Of a stretch of DNA of 64,000 nt, positions 28,691 to 38,941 are shown piece after piece. This stretch comes from an uncultured Catenibacterium sp. GTDB lineage: Bacteria; Bacillota_I; Bacilli_A; Erysipelotrichales; Coprobacillaceae. A program made the position numbers and the translations under genes. Location of the stretch: contig UQGS01000003.1 of assembly GCA_900540685.1 (NCBI GenBank), forward strand, positions 1 to 64,000, read 5' to 3'. The notes beneath the pieces are model-generated. The model saw only the letters and a program-made list of their open reading frames with translations. It had not been told where the DNA came from and searched no databases. How positions within the stretch are numbered: position 1 is the stretch's first letter; each line of letters opens with the position of its first letter.

Positions 28691-31600
28691 ATGAATAAAA
28701 TAAAAACACTACTCAATAAATGGGTATTACTCATACTGTGTATTGCGCTTGTTTGTACGCAGGTAAATGCAGCAGGTATAGTCAACTTTAATCAAACTGA
28801 TAATATACCTCAAGAGACAGTTTATGATAATAATACAAATACAACTGAAACAACTGAGAATATAGAAGCATATTACCAGAATAATAAGATCTGTATTTAT
28901 AACTACAATCAGTTAAAACAAATTGGTTCTGATGCTTATGTTTATACAGGTGATAAGGATGGAACAATTGGTTCTGGAGAAATAGTAAAGAATGAAGGCA
29001 CTGAATTGAGATATACATCAGATGCTCAATATGTATTAATGAGTGATATTGAGATGAGTACTGATTATATCTGGACACTTCCAAATAACTTTACTGGTAG
29101 CATTACAGGTACAACTAGAGAAAGTACATCACTTTATAATAAAGAAACAGATACCATTACTATCTATAATCCCTATCAGTTAATGGTTCTTGCACAGGAT
29201 AATTCAGAGAATGAACCAGTGATGTCATTAGATTATGATGCACCACAGTTTGGTATGGGACAGATGATTTATCCTAATGGAGAGAATCAGCCCTACTTAA
29301 CTTATAGCAAGTCACATAATTATGTACTCTCTCAGAGCTTTGATTCTAGTAAGCCAGAATTAGCTGCGGATCAGGTAAGAGAGAATGTGAGTAAAAAAAA
29401 TACAGAAGGTCGTGATTTTAAGGGTCAGGTTGTTAAGACTATTGGGGATAAGACTTATATCCTGATTGGTAATGAAACACAGCTTAGAACTATAGGAACT
29501 GATACACCGGTATATGGTGCGGTTTATCAGGCCTATCTGTCATTAGGTAAATGGTATGTTGATAAGGATAATAGAGGCAAACCAATTATGCTTTATGGTG
29601 GTGATGCCGATTTAAAGAATGATCAAAATGGTGTAGCTGATTATACTTTTGGAGACATTAAATCTACTGATAAAAGTTTAAGCAGTGAATCTAGCATACA
29701 TACAAGAGGAAGATGTGGTGTTAATCAGACAACTGGAGAAATTGATCCTAATCTTAATATTGATAAAGCAGCAAATCAGAAATATAGCGCTAATGCGAAT
29801 TATATTATCTTCCGTGATATAGATCTAAGTAATTCAAATTGGAAACCTCTTAACTTCCAAGGCACAATGTTTGGTGCTAAGAGTACTAACAATAAGATTT
29901 GGGATGCAGACGCAAAGATAGAGAAACCAGTAATTTCTAATGTGAAGGTTGAACAATCAGATAAGCTTAATGTTGGTGAACAAATGGGTGTTGGTTTCTT
30001 CTCAACTATATCAAGTGAAGTAAGTGAGAAAGATATTGGTTTAAGTAAAGGGTTAGTACAGGTTTCAAATATCAAGTTTGAAAATATGACGGTTCATACA
30101 ACTACTACAACAACTTGGTATCCACCTAGCCTTGTAAGTACTCTCACAAATACTTTGGGTAAATTACTAGGTGGACTTCTAAGTGGTCTAACATTTATCT
30201 TAACGTTTGGTCAAGTTAAGATTGATCTAGGAAAAACATTAGGTGATGTTCTTAATGCAAGAAAGAAAGACCCTACAGCACTCGCAACAGGTGCTATTGC
30301 AGGACGTGTAGAAGGTCATGTAGAAATCTCTAATATAGAAGTAAATAATGCGAATGTAAAAAACGTAAACAGTAATACAGGTGGATTTGTAGGTTATGCA
30401 GTAGGTAAAACACAGTATGATGGTTTATCAAATGCACTTGGTGGGTTAGTAAAGTTACTTACAAATATATTAAATGTTATTCCAGGATTAGGTTTAGGTG
30501 ACTTAATTACGATTCTATTAGGTAATGCGATTCCAGTAAGTAAATTGATTCCTACTGGTTATATTAATGCGAAAATAAAGAATTGTTCTATTAATGGTTT
30601 AAGTATTTCTACTTCAAGTGAAAAAGATTATGCAGGTGGATTTATTGGACAACAGAAAGGCACAATTATAGAAGGTTGTAAAATCACAAATAGTGACTAT
30701 ACAATTAATGGAAAATCATTTGCGGGTGGTTTTGTAGGTTTAGCTCGTGATGATGTCATTGAAGGTACTCTTTCTGGGGCATTGGATATTGAGACAAAGC
30801 TTCCAAGAATGAATCCAGAAAGTTTGCTTCTAAATTGTTCGTTAAACAATGCGGTAGCTTTTGTTTCAGGTGAAAGTTATATTGGTGGTTTTGCCGGTGG
30901 ATTGGCAAATGCTTCTACAGTTAATTGCAATGTTACATCAGATAAAGCACTTATTGTAAAGGCTTCTGGAAATTATGCTGGTGGTTTTGCTGGAATTGCA
31001 TCACTTGGATGGGCTGCGGATTTAGGTAAAGATGATACAAAGAATAATTTACTTGGCGGTGTAGTTGATCTTGTTGTAAAACTTTTGAGTAGTAATCCTG
31101 GAGCAACTTCATCCTTACTTTCTCTTGCTGGCGTAAATCCATCACATATATTAGGATGTTCTGTAAATGCTTCACTGCAAGTTAGTGGTAAGGACTATGT
31201 TGGTGGTGTAACAGGCCGAGGTAATGGTGCATATATAGCACAATCGAATGCGGATAATTTACAGAAAATATCATATTGGAAAAATAATGTTTATGATGTT
31301 GGTTCTGTTCAAGTGATTGATAGCTCTTTAACGGGATTATCAAGTGTTACAGGAAATGATTATGTTGGTGGAATTGCTGGATCAATGGGAACGGCCAGTG
31401 TTGCCGGTTTATTAAATACAACGCTTGGCATTGCATCTTATCTTGCGTTTACTGTAGATAATGTTCATGTAAATGGTGCAGAGAATGGATTTACTATTAA
31501 GGGAAATGAACGTGTTGCTGGTGGATTTGGAGATACGATTGGTGGTTCGATAACAACTGTTAGTATCAATAATTTAGCTTCTATAGAAGGTAATAACTTA

Positions 31601-34600
31601 GTAGGTGGTTTTATTGGTCTTTCTGGCCCTGGTGATTTGGCTGGAACAGATGGTGGATTAACTGTTAACCTGTTAGGTTTGAATTATTTGTTGAAATTGA
31701 ATAATTTACTTTCTTTAGGACAAGCAATTGAAGTAAAAATTAAGGATACATATGTAAATGGAATTAAGGATGGGTTTACGGTATACGCAAAGGGTAGTCG
31801 TGATTCTAATTCGGTTCGTGATTATAGTGCTTCTGGTTTTATCGCAAAAAGCGGAAGTACAAAAATAGAAAATTCGCATGTAACAAATCTAAAATCAGTG
31901 AAGGCTGCAGATGATGGCGGATATGCTTCAGGATTTGTTGGTATTTCAAAAACAGGTGGTCTAGCAGAAGTTGCTGATGATAATTCAATTAAATCATTAA
32001 TAGAGACAAATGGTTTAGTAAATGCTGTAGGATATTTAATTCCTAAATATACAAATTGTACGGTTTCTTTTGTGAATGGTGGAAGTGTTACAGCAGATGT
32101 TGCTGGTGGTTTTGCAGCTGATTTTCAAAGCGGTACAGTTGATAACAGTTCACGAGGTACTAATGATTACTACGCAGTATACAATTTAGATTCTGTGAAT
32201 GGTCAAACCTATGCAGGTGGCTTTGGTGGAAATGTTTATTCTGGAGCATTGGCCGATGCTAGTAAAGGTATTAGTATTCTAGGAAATATAGATGGGCTGA
32301 ATATAAACATTGGAGAGTTATTAAACTTAGTAAATGCATATGTTCCAACAATAGAATATGCAGGAGTTAAATCCGATAATGGATTTACAGTCATTGCAAA
32401 CAAATTAAAATCAAATGATACTCATGCAGGAAGTGCGGGAGGCTTCATTGGTTATGGTAGTGGCGTACAGGTAAGTTATTGTGATGTAACAAATTTAAAA
32501 CATACAGAAGTAACACCTCCAAAAGATTTGGAAGCAACAGAAGCACCTACATATTTTAATAATGAAAGCCAATATGCAGTCACTGGATCAAGATATGCAG
32601 GTGGATATATTGGTTATATGGATATTGGTTCTGCAGCTTCTGTAGGTAAAGGATTAAGTGTTCTAGGTAGATCTATAGGAATTAATAATGTATTAGATGC
32701 ATTAAATGTAGTGGTATCTACTATTGAACATTCTCATGTTACTGGAAATGTTGGTGGATTTGCGGTTAAAGCATCTTATAAAAATACAGCTTCTGATGCA
32801 TCAGAGAATGATGTACTTGGAGATGCAGGTGGATTTGCAGGAAAGATTTCTGGTGGACATATCCAGGATTCTAATGCGAATAACTTCTCTTATATTATTG
32901 GTCAGTTAACAGCTGGTGGTTATGTAGGAGATTTACAGCCAGGTAATATTGCAAATGTATTAGGTGATGCAAGTATTTTAGATGGATTAGTAAGTGCTGA
33001 AAGTGTACTTGCTTCTGTCGCAGAAGATTTTGTACCTACTATTAGAAATAGTTCTACTACTTGTGTTCCTTGTGGTGGTGCAGTACGTGCACAAGCATCT
33101 TCTACAACACAGGTACAAAGAGGTATGGCTGGTGGTTATGTAGGACATAACGAAGGTGGTCATATCTGGGGTAATAATACAAAGAAATGGAAAGGTGAAG
33201 ACTATACTGGACCAACAAGTACTTGTAAAGCAGTAAGAATTCGTTCTGTATATGGTGAAGAGATTGCGGGTGGATTTACTGGTTTAATGGAATCTGCAGA
33301 TACTGCAAGTACTGGTAACTTATCTCTATTATGGGGATTAGTAAAGGTAGATAACATACTTGGTGCATTAAGTGTTGTTTATCCTACAGAAGAGAATACA
33401 GCAGTATATGGACCACTTGCTTTAATGGATTATGAAACATGGAATAAATGGGTTGAATTCGTTGGTAAATATGGTGGTTACGGAAGCGATCTTGCAGATC
33501 ATGGTACGGTAAAAGATCAAGCAGAATTAGATAAGATTATTCATAAATATGCTTATGGATACAATGTAGTAGCTGGTAGAGTAAATTATCGAGATGAAAT
33601 TAAACTAGCGAATGGTGGTGCTGCAGGAGGCTATGTTGGCTCTATGCAGACAGGTACTATCACAAATGGTCAGGCATATCAGACTAAGAAAGTAAAAGGA
33701 TTAAGAACTGCAGGTGGTTTTGCTGGAGAAATGATCAATGGTGGTGCTGCAGATCTTGGTGGTGTGAATATTTTAGGTCTTAAACTTGATTTAGGACGAA
33801 TGATTAATGTACTGAATGTATTTGTCCCAGTAATTAAGCAATCTTCAGTAGAAGGCTACCAGAGTGGATTGATGGTTGAGTCTACAGGAACTGATTATAA
33901 GGATAACTATGGTTATGCTGGTGGTTATGTAGGTAAACTCATTGGTGGACAAATCTGGGGAGAAAGTACTGCACATTGTCAGGTTAAGAAACTCAGACGA
34001 GTAGATGGTAGAAGCTACGTAGGTGGTTTTGTAGGAAGTTCTAGACCTGGTTCTGTAGCAACACTTAACCCTACTGCTGGTGAAGGATTATTAAGTCAAT
34101 TACTTAATAAACTACTTAGTACCCCTTCGGACTTAATTAAAGTACTTAATGCGACAGTTGCGACAATCCGTTATGCAGATGTTGAATCCTGGGATAACTG
34201 GGGATATATCGTAAATGGTGCATATACAACTGGTGAGAATAATACTTCTTATGCGAAAACTGCAGGTGGTTTTGCAGGAATGCTGGAAGGTACAGTTTTA
34301 GGTAAAAAGGACACATCTGAAGCTGGCATTAAAGTAGAGAATATTCGTTCTGTAGTAGCAGGTGAATATGCTGGTGGATGTTTTGGTGTTGCAGATGTAG
34401 CCGGAGTGGCGAATATCAGTGCAGGCAATGAAACGTCACTATTAGATAAGTTATTAAAACTAGGAAGAACAGATGTACTAGATGCTTTTAGAAGTTATGT
34501 ATATTACGGAAATGTAATTGGAAGTAAGGATGCAGGACTAAGTGTCAATGCGAATGTTGCAAAGAAATCTGGACAGAACAATCAAGTCACATACAGTGGA

Positions 34601-36433
34601 ACAGCCGGAGGTTTTGGTGGTTCACTACTAAATGGTTCTGTAAAGAATAGTACAGTTACACAATTAAGCAATGTAAGAGGCTTAAATAGTGTGGGTGGAT
34701 TTATTGGTTACTCTGGTAAGAGTGGTGTTGTGAAAGCTGATAAGATTGATGTCCTAGGAAATAATACAGGACAGCTTCTTGGTGGAGCATTAGGTGTCAT
34801 GGATATCTTTGGTTCTCATATTGATGATTGTAGTGTAAGTGGTACAAGTGATGGGTATACAGTACAGAGTCAAAGTGGAGATGAACAGATTGCAGGTGGA
34901 TTTATTGGTTATGCAAACCTTGCAAGAATGTCTAATTGTACAGCAGGAAGTGTTAATGAACTAAATAAGGGATTGAAACAGGTCGCATCTGGTGGAACAG
35001 CTGGAGGATTTGCAGGTAGAACAAGCTTTGCATATCTTGCAGATCTAAAGCTAGATTCTACAGCAGTTAATATTATATTCTCTGTTCTTAATCAGCTTAT
35101 AAAAGCACTTTATCTAGATAAGATTCAAGATTCAAATCTTCTAAAAATCAATCTAGGAATTATAAAAGTAGAAGCTTTATATGATGGAAAACTTCTTCAT
35201 GTCAATCTTCTAGGCTTAGATATATCTGTAGGTCTCTCTAAGAAATCAGCAGATAATAAACAACAGACAGATCTTGCGATTATTACTATTGGTGATTCAT
35301 CTATTAAACTCCCATGTAATGAGAATGGTTTATTAAATGATGATGATGCAAAGTCAAATATCAGTATCAGTCTTATTAAAGCAAACCGTACAAAGATTAC
35401 TGACAGTAATGTGTACGGTGTGAGCTATGGATATGATGTTTATGCAGGTGGTGCCAACAACAATACTGATGGTACTTCCAAGGATGGTCGCAGTGGTGGT
35501 TTTGTAGGATTTAATGATGAAGGTTTATTAAAGAATAACAACATGTATTACTGCGACGTAGTCAGAGGGACTAACAATCTTGTAGGACCTTTTAGTGGTA
35601 AGAGTGAATTAAATTCAGTATACGACTTTAATACACAGGAAAAGATTGAAGGCGAAGGCAACAATTATCGTATTTATAGAAAATTGGATAAATCTTTCAA
35701 AGAAATCGAAGGCAATAATCAGAAATTAAATAGGGATTATGAAAATAAAGATGGATGGGATATTTATACAATTGGACATATGATTACAGTCAAAGCCTTC
35801 GATACTTTAAAGAATGCGGTTCTATCAAATGGTAATGAGAAAGCTGATTTAAAGGCGTATGAATCACCTGCCAAAGCAGTATTAATGGCTGATACAAAGA
35901 CAACTCTTAATACGGGTGAAAGTGAGACACCAGAACCATCTGAGTCACAAGATCCATGTGATGATATGGTTAAACTCACTATTAATAAAGTTTGGAAGGA
36001 TTTCGATAACTTCGATCATAAACGACCAGACAGTATTACGGTAACAATTTCTCGTACTTGGAAGGATAAAAACAATGTAGAAAAGACAGAAGTCGTTCCA
36101 AATTATGAGAGTTACAAAATAACAGGTTCTATCAACAAATCAACATGGCAAGAAGTGATTAAAGAACTTCCTGCTTATTTCAAAGAAAGTGATGGAACTC
36201 TTCGTTATTATAAATATTCCGTAACAGAAGCGGAAATTAATGGTTATACAACAACTATTAAGACATCAGATGATGGCTTTACGTTTACGATAACCAACAA
36301 GCATTTCCCATGTCTTCCTAATACTGGAGGATTTGGAAACTACTTATTTTATGCGATAGCAATTCTGCTTTTCCTTGTTTATTTCGTTATGAGATACAGA
36401 AAGAACAAGGAAAATAAAGTGGAAAAACTATAA
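28691..36433 (+). CDS. Giant LPNTG-anchored surface protein with GLUG-type repeats
   Basis: This 2580-residue secreted protein has a signal peptide in residues 1-28 (ending NAAG). About residues 480-2250 repeat a loose unit of roughly 120-160 residues. Each unit has several AGGF(V/A/I)G or GGY(V/I)G turns (GLUG-like motifs), a hydrophobic stretch such as LLGLNYLLKLNNLL, and a VPTIxxSxV segment. A single Cna-B-type domain follows (about 2425-2540, with INKVWKD and YSVTEAE as likely isopeptide partners). The sorting signal is LPNTGG at 2542-2547, then a membrane helix and a basic tail. It is probably the tip or shaft adhesin of the sortase-built pilus encoded next. The ribosome site is AAGGAAGGG. 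Confidence 0.9.
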   Translation: MNKIKTLLNKWVLLILCIALVCTQVNAAGIVNFNQTDNIPQETVYDNNTNTTETTENIEAYYQNNKICIYNYNQLKQIGSDAYVYTGDKDGTIGSGEIVKNEGTELRYTSDAQYVLMSDIEMSTDYIWTLPNNFTGSITGTTRESTSLYNKETDTITIYNPYQLMVLAQDNSENEPVMSLDYDAPQFGMGQMIYPNGENQPYLTYSKSHNYVLSQSFDSSKPELAADQVRENVSKKNTEGRDFKGQVVKTIGDKTYILIGNETQLRTIGTDTPVYGAVYQAYLSLGKWYVDKDNRGKPIMLYGGDADLKNDQNGVADYTFGDIKSTDKSLSSESSIHTRGRCGVNQTTGEIDPNLNIDKAANQKYSANANYIIFRDIDLSNSNWKPLNFQGTMFGAKSTNNKIWDADAKIEKPVISNVKVEQSDKLNVGEQMGVGFFSTISSEVSEKDIGLSKGLVQVSNIKFENMTVHTTTTTTWYPPSLVSTLTNTLGKLLGGLLSGLTFILTFGQVKIDLGKTLGDVLNARKKDPTALATGAIAGRVEGHVEISNIEVNNANVKNVNSNTGGFVGYAVGKTQYDGLSNALGGLVKLLTNILNVIPGLGLGDLITILLGNAIPVSKLIPTGYINAKIKNCSINGLSISTSSEKDYAGGFIGQQKGTIIEGCKITNSDYTINGKSFAGGFVGLARDDVIEGTLSGALDIETKLPRMNPESLLLNCSLNNAVAFVSGESYIGGFAGGLANASTVNCNVTSDKALIVKASGNYAGGFAGIASLGWAADLGKDDTKNNLLGGVVDLVVKLLSSNPGATSSLLSLAGVNPSHILGCSVNASLQVSGKDYVGGVTGRGNGAYIAQSNADNLQKISYWKNNVYDVGSVQVIDSSLTGLSSVTGNDYVGGIAGSMGTASVAGLLNTTLGIASYLAFTVDNVHVNGAENGFTIKGNERVAGGFGDTIGGSITTVSINNLASIEGNNLVGGFIGLSGPGDLAGTDGGLTVNLLGLNYLLKLNNLLSLGQAIEVKIKDTYVNGIKDGFTVYAKGSRDSNSVRDYSASGFIAKSGSTKIENSHVTNLKSVKAADDGGYASGFVGISKTGGLAEVADDNSIKSLIETNGLVNAVGYLIPKYTNCTVSFVNGGSVTADVAGGFAADFQSGTVDNSSRGTNDYYAVYNLDSVNGQTYAGGFGGNVYSGALADASKGISILGNIDGLNINIGELLNLVNAYVPTIEYAGVKSDNGFTVIANKLKSNDTHAGSAGGFIGYGSGVQVSYCDVTNLKHTEVTPPKDLEATEAPTYFNNESQYAVTGSRYAGGYIGYMDIGSAASVGKGLSVLGRSIGINNVLDALNVVVSTIEHSHVTGNVGGFAVKASYKNTASDASENDVLGDAGGFAGKISGGHIQDSNANNFSYIIGQLTAGGYVGDLQPGNIANVLGDASILDGLVSAESVLASVAEDFVPTIRNSSTTCVPCGGAVRAQASSTTQVQRGMAGGYVGHNEGGHIWGNNTKKWKGEDYTGPTSTCKAVRIRSVYGEEIAGGFTGLMESADTASTGNLSLLWGLVKVDNILGALSVVYPTEENTAVYGPLALMDYETWNKWVEFVGKYGGYGSDLADHGTVKDQAELDKIIHKYAYGYNVVAGRVNYRDEIKLANGGAAGGYVGSMQTGTITNGQAYQTKKVKGLRTAGGFAGEMINGGAADLGGVNILGLKLDLGRMINVLNVFVPVIKQSSVEGYQSGLMVESTGTDYKDNYGYAGGYVGKLIGGQIWGESTAHCQVKKLRRVDGRSYVGGFVGSSRPGSVATLNPTAGEGLLSQLLNKLLSTPSDLIKVLNATVATIRYADVESWDNWGYIVNGAYTTGENNTSYAKTAGGFAGMLEGTVLGKKDTSEAGIKVENIRSVVAGEYAGGCFGVADVAGVANISAGNETSLLDKLLKLGRTDVLDAFRSYVYYGNVIGSKDAGLSVNANVAKKSGQNNQVTYSGTAGGFGGSLLNGSVKNSTVTQLSNVRGLNSVGGFIGYSGKSGVVKADKIDVLGNNTGQLLGGALGVMDIFGSHIDDCSVSGTSDGYTVQSQSGDEQIAGGFIGYANLARMSNCTAGSVNELNKGLKQVASGGTAGGFAGRTSFAYLADLKLDSTAVNIIFSVLNQLIKALYLDKIQDSNLLKINLGIIKVEALYDGKLLHVNLLGLDISVGLSKKSADNKQQTDLAIITIGDSSIKLPCNENGLLNDDDAKSNISISLIKANRTKITDSNVYGVSYGYDVYAGGANNNTDGTSKDGRSGGFVGFNDEGLLKNNNMYYCDVVRGTNNLVGPFSGKSELNSVYDFNTQEKIEGEGNNYRIYRKLDKSFKEIEGNNQKLNRDYENKDGWDIYTIGHMITVKAFDTLKNAVLSNGNEKADLKAYESPAKAVLMADTKTTLNTGESETPEPSESQDPCDDMVKLTINKVWKDFDNFDHKRPDSITVTISRTWKDKNNVEKTEVVPNYESYKITGSINKSTWQEVIKELPAYFKESDGTLRYYKYSVTEAEINGYTTTIKTSDDGFTFTITNKHFPCLPNTGGFGNYLFYAIAILLFLVYFVMRYRKNKENKVEKL

Positions 36434-36461
36434 AGAAAAATGAAAAAAAGGAGAAAAGGTT

Positions 36462-37991
36462 ATGAAAAGTATTAAACGCATTATCGCATTGTTATTAACT
36501 GCGGTTATGACAATGACTATGTCCGTAACAGCATTTGCAGCAAATACAAACTGTAGTCTTACTGTAAATGTAAAAGATGGACAGGATTTAAAGGGACAGA
36601 CAATTAACTTATATAAGTTATTTGATGTGACTGTGTCATCAGACAAAAAGAACTATTCTTATACTGTCAGCAAAGAAGCTGGTTATAAGGCTGCATTAGT
36701 AGAAGTATTAGGTTCATCTATTACAGCAGATTCTAAAGATGAAGAGATTGCGAAAGCTGTAAGAGACTTAGGTCAAAATGATTCAAAAGAAGTACAGAAC
36801 TTCGCAAATGAGTTCACTGCAAAAGCTTTAACAAAAGGCTTAACAGCTACTAAAACTTCTGGAAAAATCATAGGAGAAAACAAAACATCTTATGATTTCA
36901 CTGAATTAGCTGCAGGTTACTATTTAGTATATGTAACAGGTGGAAACAAAATTCAGTCTTCATTAGTTACAGTAACTGGTGCAGATGGCAAAGTAAGCTT
37001 AAAAACTGAAGCTCCAAGCATCACAAAAGCAGCAGATAAAGAAACTGTAAGTATTGGTCAGGTTGTTAAATATACAGTTACAGGTTCAGTGCCAGATACA
37101 ACTGGATATTCAGAATATGTATATAAGATTCACGATACATTATCAAAAGGTCTTGATTTCGTAAAGAACGCTAACGGTGATGCTCTTGATAGTGCAAATG
37201 CAGTAAACGTAACAGTTGCATTTGGAGAAGGTGTTACTGATAAAGGAACAGCTCCTACTACAGCTACATTAGATACTACAAAGAATACTATGTCTCTTGA
37301 CTTATCTGCATGGGTAAGAACTAACCAGGAAAACAAGGGTAAAGAATTCACAGTAACTTACTATGCTAAAGTGAATAAAAATGCAGTTGTAACAGAAAAG
37401 AACAAAGCCGAATTAGAATATGGTAATAACCCAGGTGATACAACTAAGACTAAACCAAGTGAAGTTAAAACACCTACATACTATCTTGATATTAACAAGA
37501 TTAAAGCAGGTACTACAGATGACAGATTAGCGGGTGCTAAATTCAAGTTATATAAAAATTCTACTGACAGCGAAGAAAATGTTATTAAAGTAACTGGTAG
37601 TGAAGGTAACTATGTTGTAGATCCAACATCTGAAAACACAGTATTTGAATCAGTAAAATCAATTAGTGGTGAAGGTTATAACCTTCGTGTTAATGGTCTT
37701 GCTGAAGGAATTTACTACTTAGTAGAAACAGAAGCTCCAGCAGGTTACAACAAGTTAACTGATCCAATCAAGGTTGAAATTAAGAAGAGCACTACTGAAG
37801 ATGTAAATGCTTGGACTCTTTCTAAAAATGGTGAAAAAGAAGAAGACAAGATCATTGACGTAGAAAACAGCACTGGTTCTATGCTTCCATCTACAGGTGG
37901 TATGGGTACTATCGCATTTGCTGTTGTTGCCGCAATCCTTGTATTTGGTGTTGCAGTAAGCTTTATCCGTGATAGAAAAAGAGAAAACTAA
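36462..37991 (+). CDS. LPXTG major pilin (SpaA/FimP-type)
   Basis: This 509-residue protein has a signal peptide in residues 1-27 (ending AFAAN). It then has a pilin N-terminal domain (30-185), a middle domain beginning ITKAADKETVSIGQ, and a Cna-B domain (about 350-465) with DINKIKAG and an E-box YYLVETEAPAGY, which together form an isopeptide bond in such proteins. The sorting signal is LPSTGG near residue 475, with a membrane helix and the tail RDRKREN. Length, domain order and the adjacent class C sortase identify it as the polymer subunit of a pilus. The lysine used for polymerisation is not certain; one in PSITKAADK is a candidate. Ribosome site: AAAAGGAG. Confidence 0.92.
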   Translation: MKSIKRIIALLLTAVMTMTMSVTAFAANTNCSLTVNVKDGQDLKGQTINLYKLFDVTVSSDKKNYSYTVSKEAGYKAALVEVLGSSITADSKDEEIAKAVRDLGQNDSKEVQNFANEFTAKALTKGLTATKTSGKIIGENKTSYDFTELAAGYYLVYVTGGNKIQSSLVTVTGADGKVSLKTEAPSITKAADKETVSIGQVVKYTVTGSVPDTTGYSEYVYKIHDTLSKGLDFVKNANGDALDSANAVNVTVAFGEGVTDKGTAPTTATLDTTKNTMSLDLSAWVRTNQENKGKEFTVTYYAKVNKNAVVTEKNKAELEYGNNPGDTTKTKPSEVKTPTYYLDINKIKAGTTDDRLAGAKFKLYKNSTDSEENVIKVTGSEGNYVVDPTSENTVFESVKSISGEGYNLRVNGLAEGIYYLVETEAPAGYNKLTDPIKVEIKKSTTEDVNAWTLSKNGEKEEDKIIDVENSTGSMLPSTGGMGTIAFAVVAAILVFGVAVSFIRDRKREN

Positions 37992-38003
37992 GAAATAGTT
38001 TTT

Positions 38004-38049
38004 AATGGAATGAGCGGTTATCTTTCTTAAAAGATAACCGCAATTCCAA
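38004..38049 (+). promoter_or_regulatory. Strong hairpin between the pilin and sortase genes
   Basis: A perfect 12-bp stem (GCGGTTATCTTT / AAAGATAACCGC) with a four-base loop lies at 38014-38041. It is extended by a further 6 bp (TGGAAT / ATTCCA) after a small internal loop. No T run follows, so it is not a classical terminator. It could lower sortase transcripts relative to pilin or protect the pilin mRNA 3' end. Confidence 0.7.
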
Positions 38050-38077
38050 TTATTTATATATTAATAGGGAGAATGAA

Positions 38078-38941
38078 ATGAAGTGTATGAAGATTAAAAT
38101 CACTAAAAATGATATTATTCGTTTATTTGTACTTTTGATTGCATTCTCCGTGTTGTTATATCCTAGCTTTAGTAGTTATCTGAATGAAAAGAATGGTTCT
38201 AAGGCTATCTCTTATTATGATAAAGAGAGTGTAGAGCTCTCTAAGGCAGATAAGATAAGAATGTTAGAAGAAGCACGTGCTTATAATAGAGAGATGTTAG
38301 GAAATATAGATCTTATAGATCCATTCTCACAGGAAGATACAAAGCTAGATGCACGTTATGAGAGTTTATTAAATATAGATGGTTCTGGAATGATGGGATA
38401 TATACGTATTCCTAAGATTCATATAGAACTACCTATTTATCATGGGACAAGTGAAACAGTCCTACAGGCTGGTGTAGGACATTTCTGGGGTACTTCTTTA
38501 CCTGTTGGTGGAGAGAGTACACATACTGTATTAACAGGTCATAGAGGCTTACCTACTAAGACATTATTCACAAATATGGATAAGCTAAAAGAAGGAGATA
38601 TATTCTATATCAAGGTTTTAGATGAAACATTGGCTTATCAAATAGATCAGATACTTACTGTATTACCAGAAGATACAAAAGCATTATCTATAGAATCTGG
38701 TAAAGATTATGCGACTCTAGTGACTTGTACACCTTATGCGATTAACACACATAGATTATTAGTGAGAGGACATCGTATACCATATCAAGAAGCCACAAAG
38801 AAAGTACCTAATACTGATATTAAACCAGAGTTATCATTTACTTCTAAAGTATTAATTATAACAGTGATTATTATTTTGATAGGTTTAATTATCGCAATTA
38901 TTTACTGTATAAGGGATAAGAGAAGGAGGAAACTAACATGA
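38078..38941 (+). CDS. srtC: Class C (pilus-polymerising) sortase
   Basis: The sortase cleaves LPXTG signals and joins pilins through a lysine. The 287-residue protein has an N-terminal membrane helix (about 12-30), the lid motif DPF at 81-83 that marks class C, H155 in LTGHRGLP, catalytic C217 in LVTCTPY and R226 in NTHR, and a second membrane helix at the C-terminus (about 255-278). All catalytic residues are present. It follows the major pilin after a hairpin, and overlaps the ancillary pilin gene by 4 bp. Confidence 0.95.
   Translation: MKCMKIKITKNDIIRLFVLLIAFSVLLYPSFSSYLNEKNGSKAISYYDKESVELSKADKIRMLEEARAYNREMLGNIDLIDPFSQEDTKLDARYESLLNIDGSGMMGYIRIPKIHIELPIYHGTSETVLQAGVGHFWGTSLPVGGESTHTVLTGHRGLPTKTLFTNMDKLKEGDIFYIKVLDETLAYQIDQILTVLPEDTKALSIESGKDYATLVTCTPYAINTHRLLVRGHRIPYQEATKKVPNTDIKPELSFTSKVLIITVIIILIGLIIAIIYCIRDKRRRKLT

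Noticed and set aside
28788..29084. 98-codon minus-strand reading frame inside the giant surface gene
   Set aside because: It is an antisense shadow with no ribosome site, low-complexity Q/Y/L composition, and strong coding evidence on the other strand.
38004..38049. Hairpin as a normal rho-independent terminator
   Set aside because: No T run follows, and the sortase gene has no separate promoter I can see.
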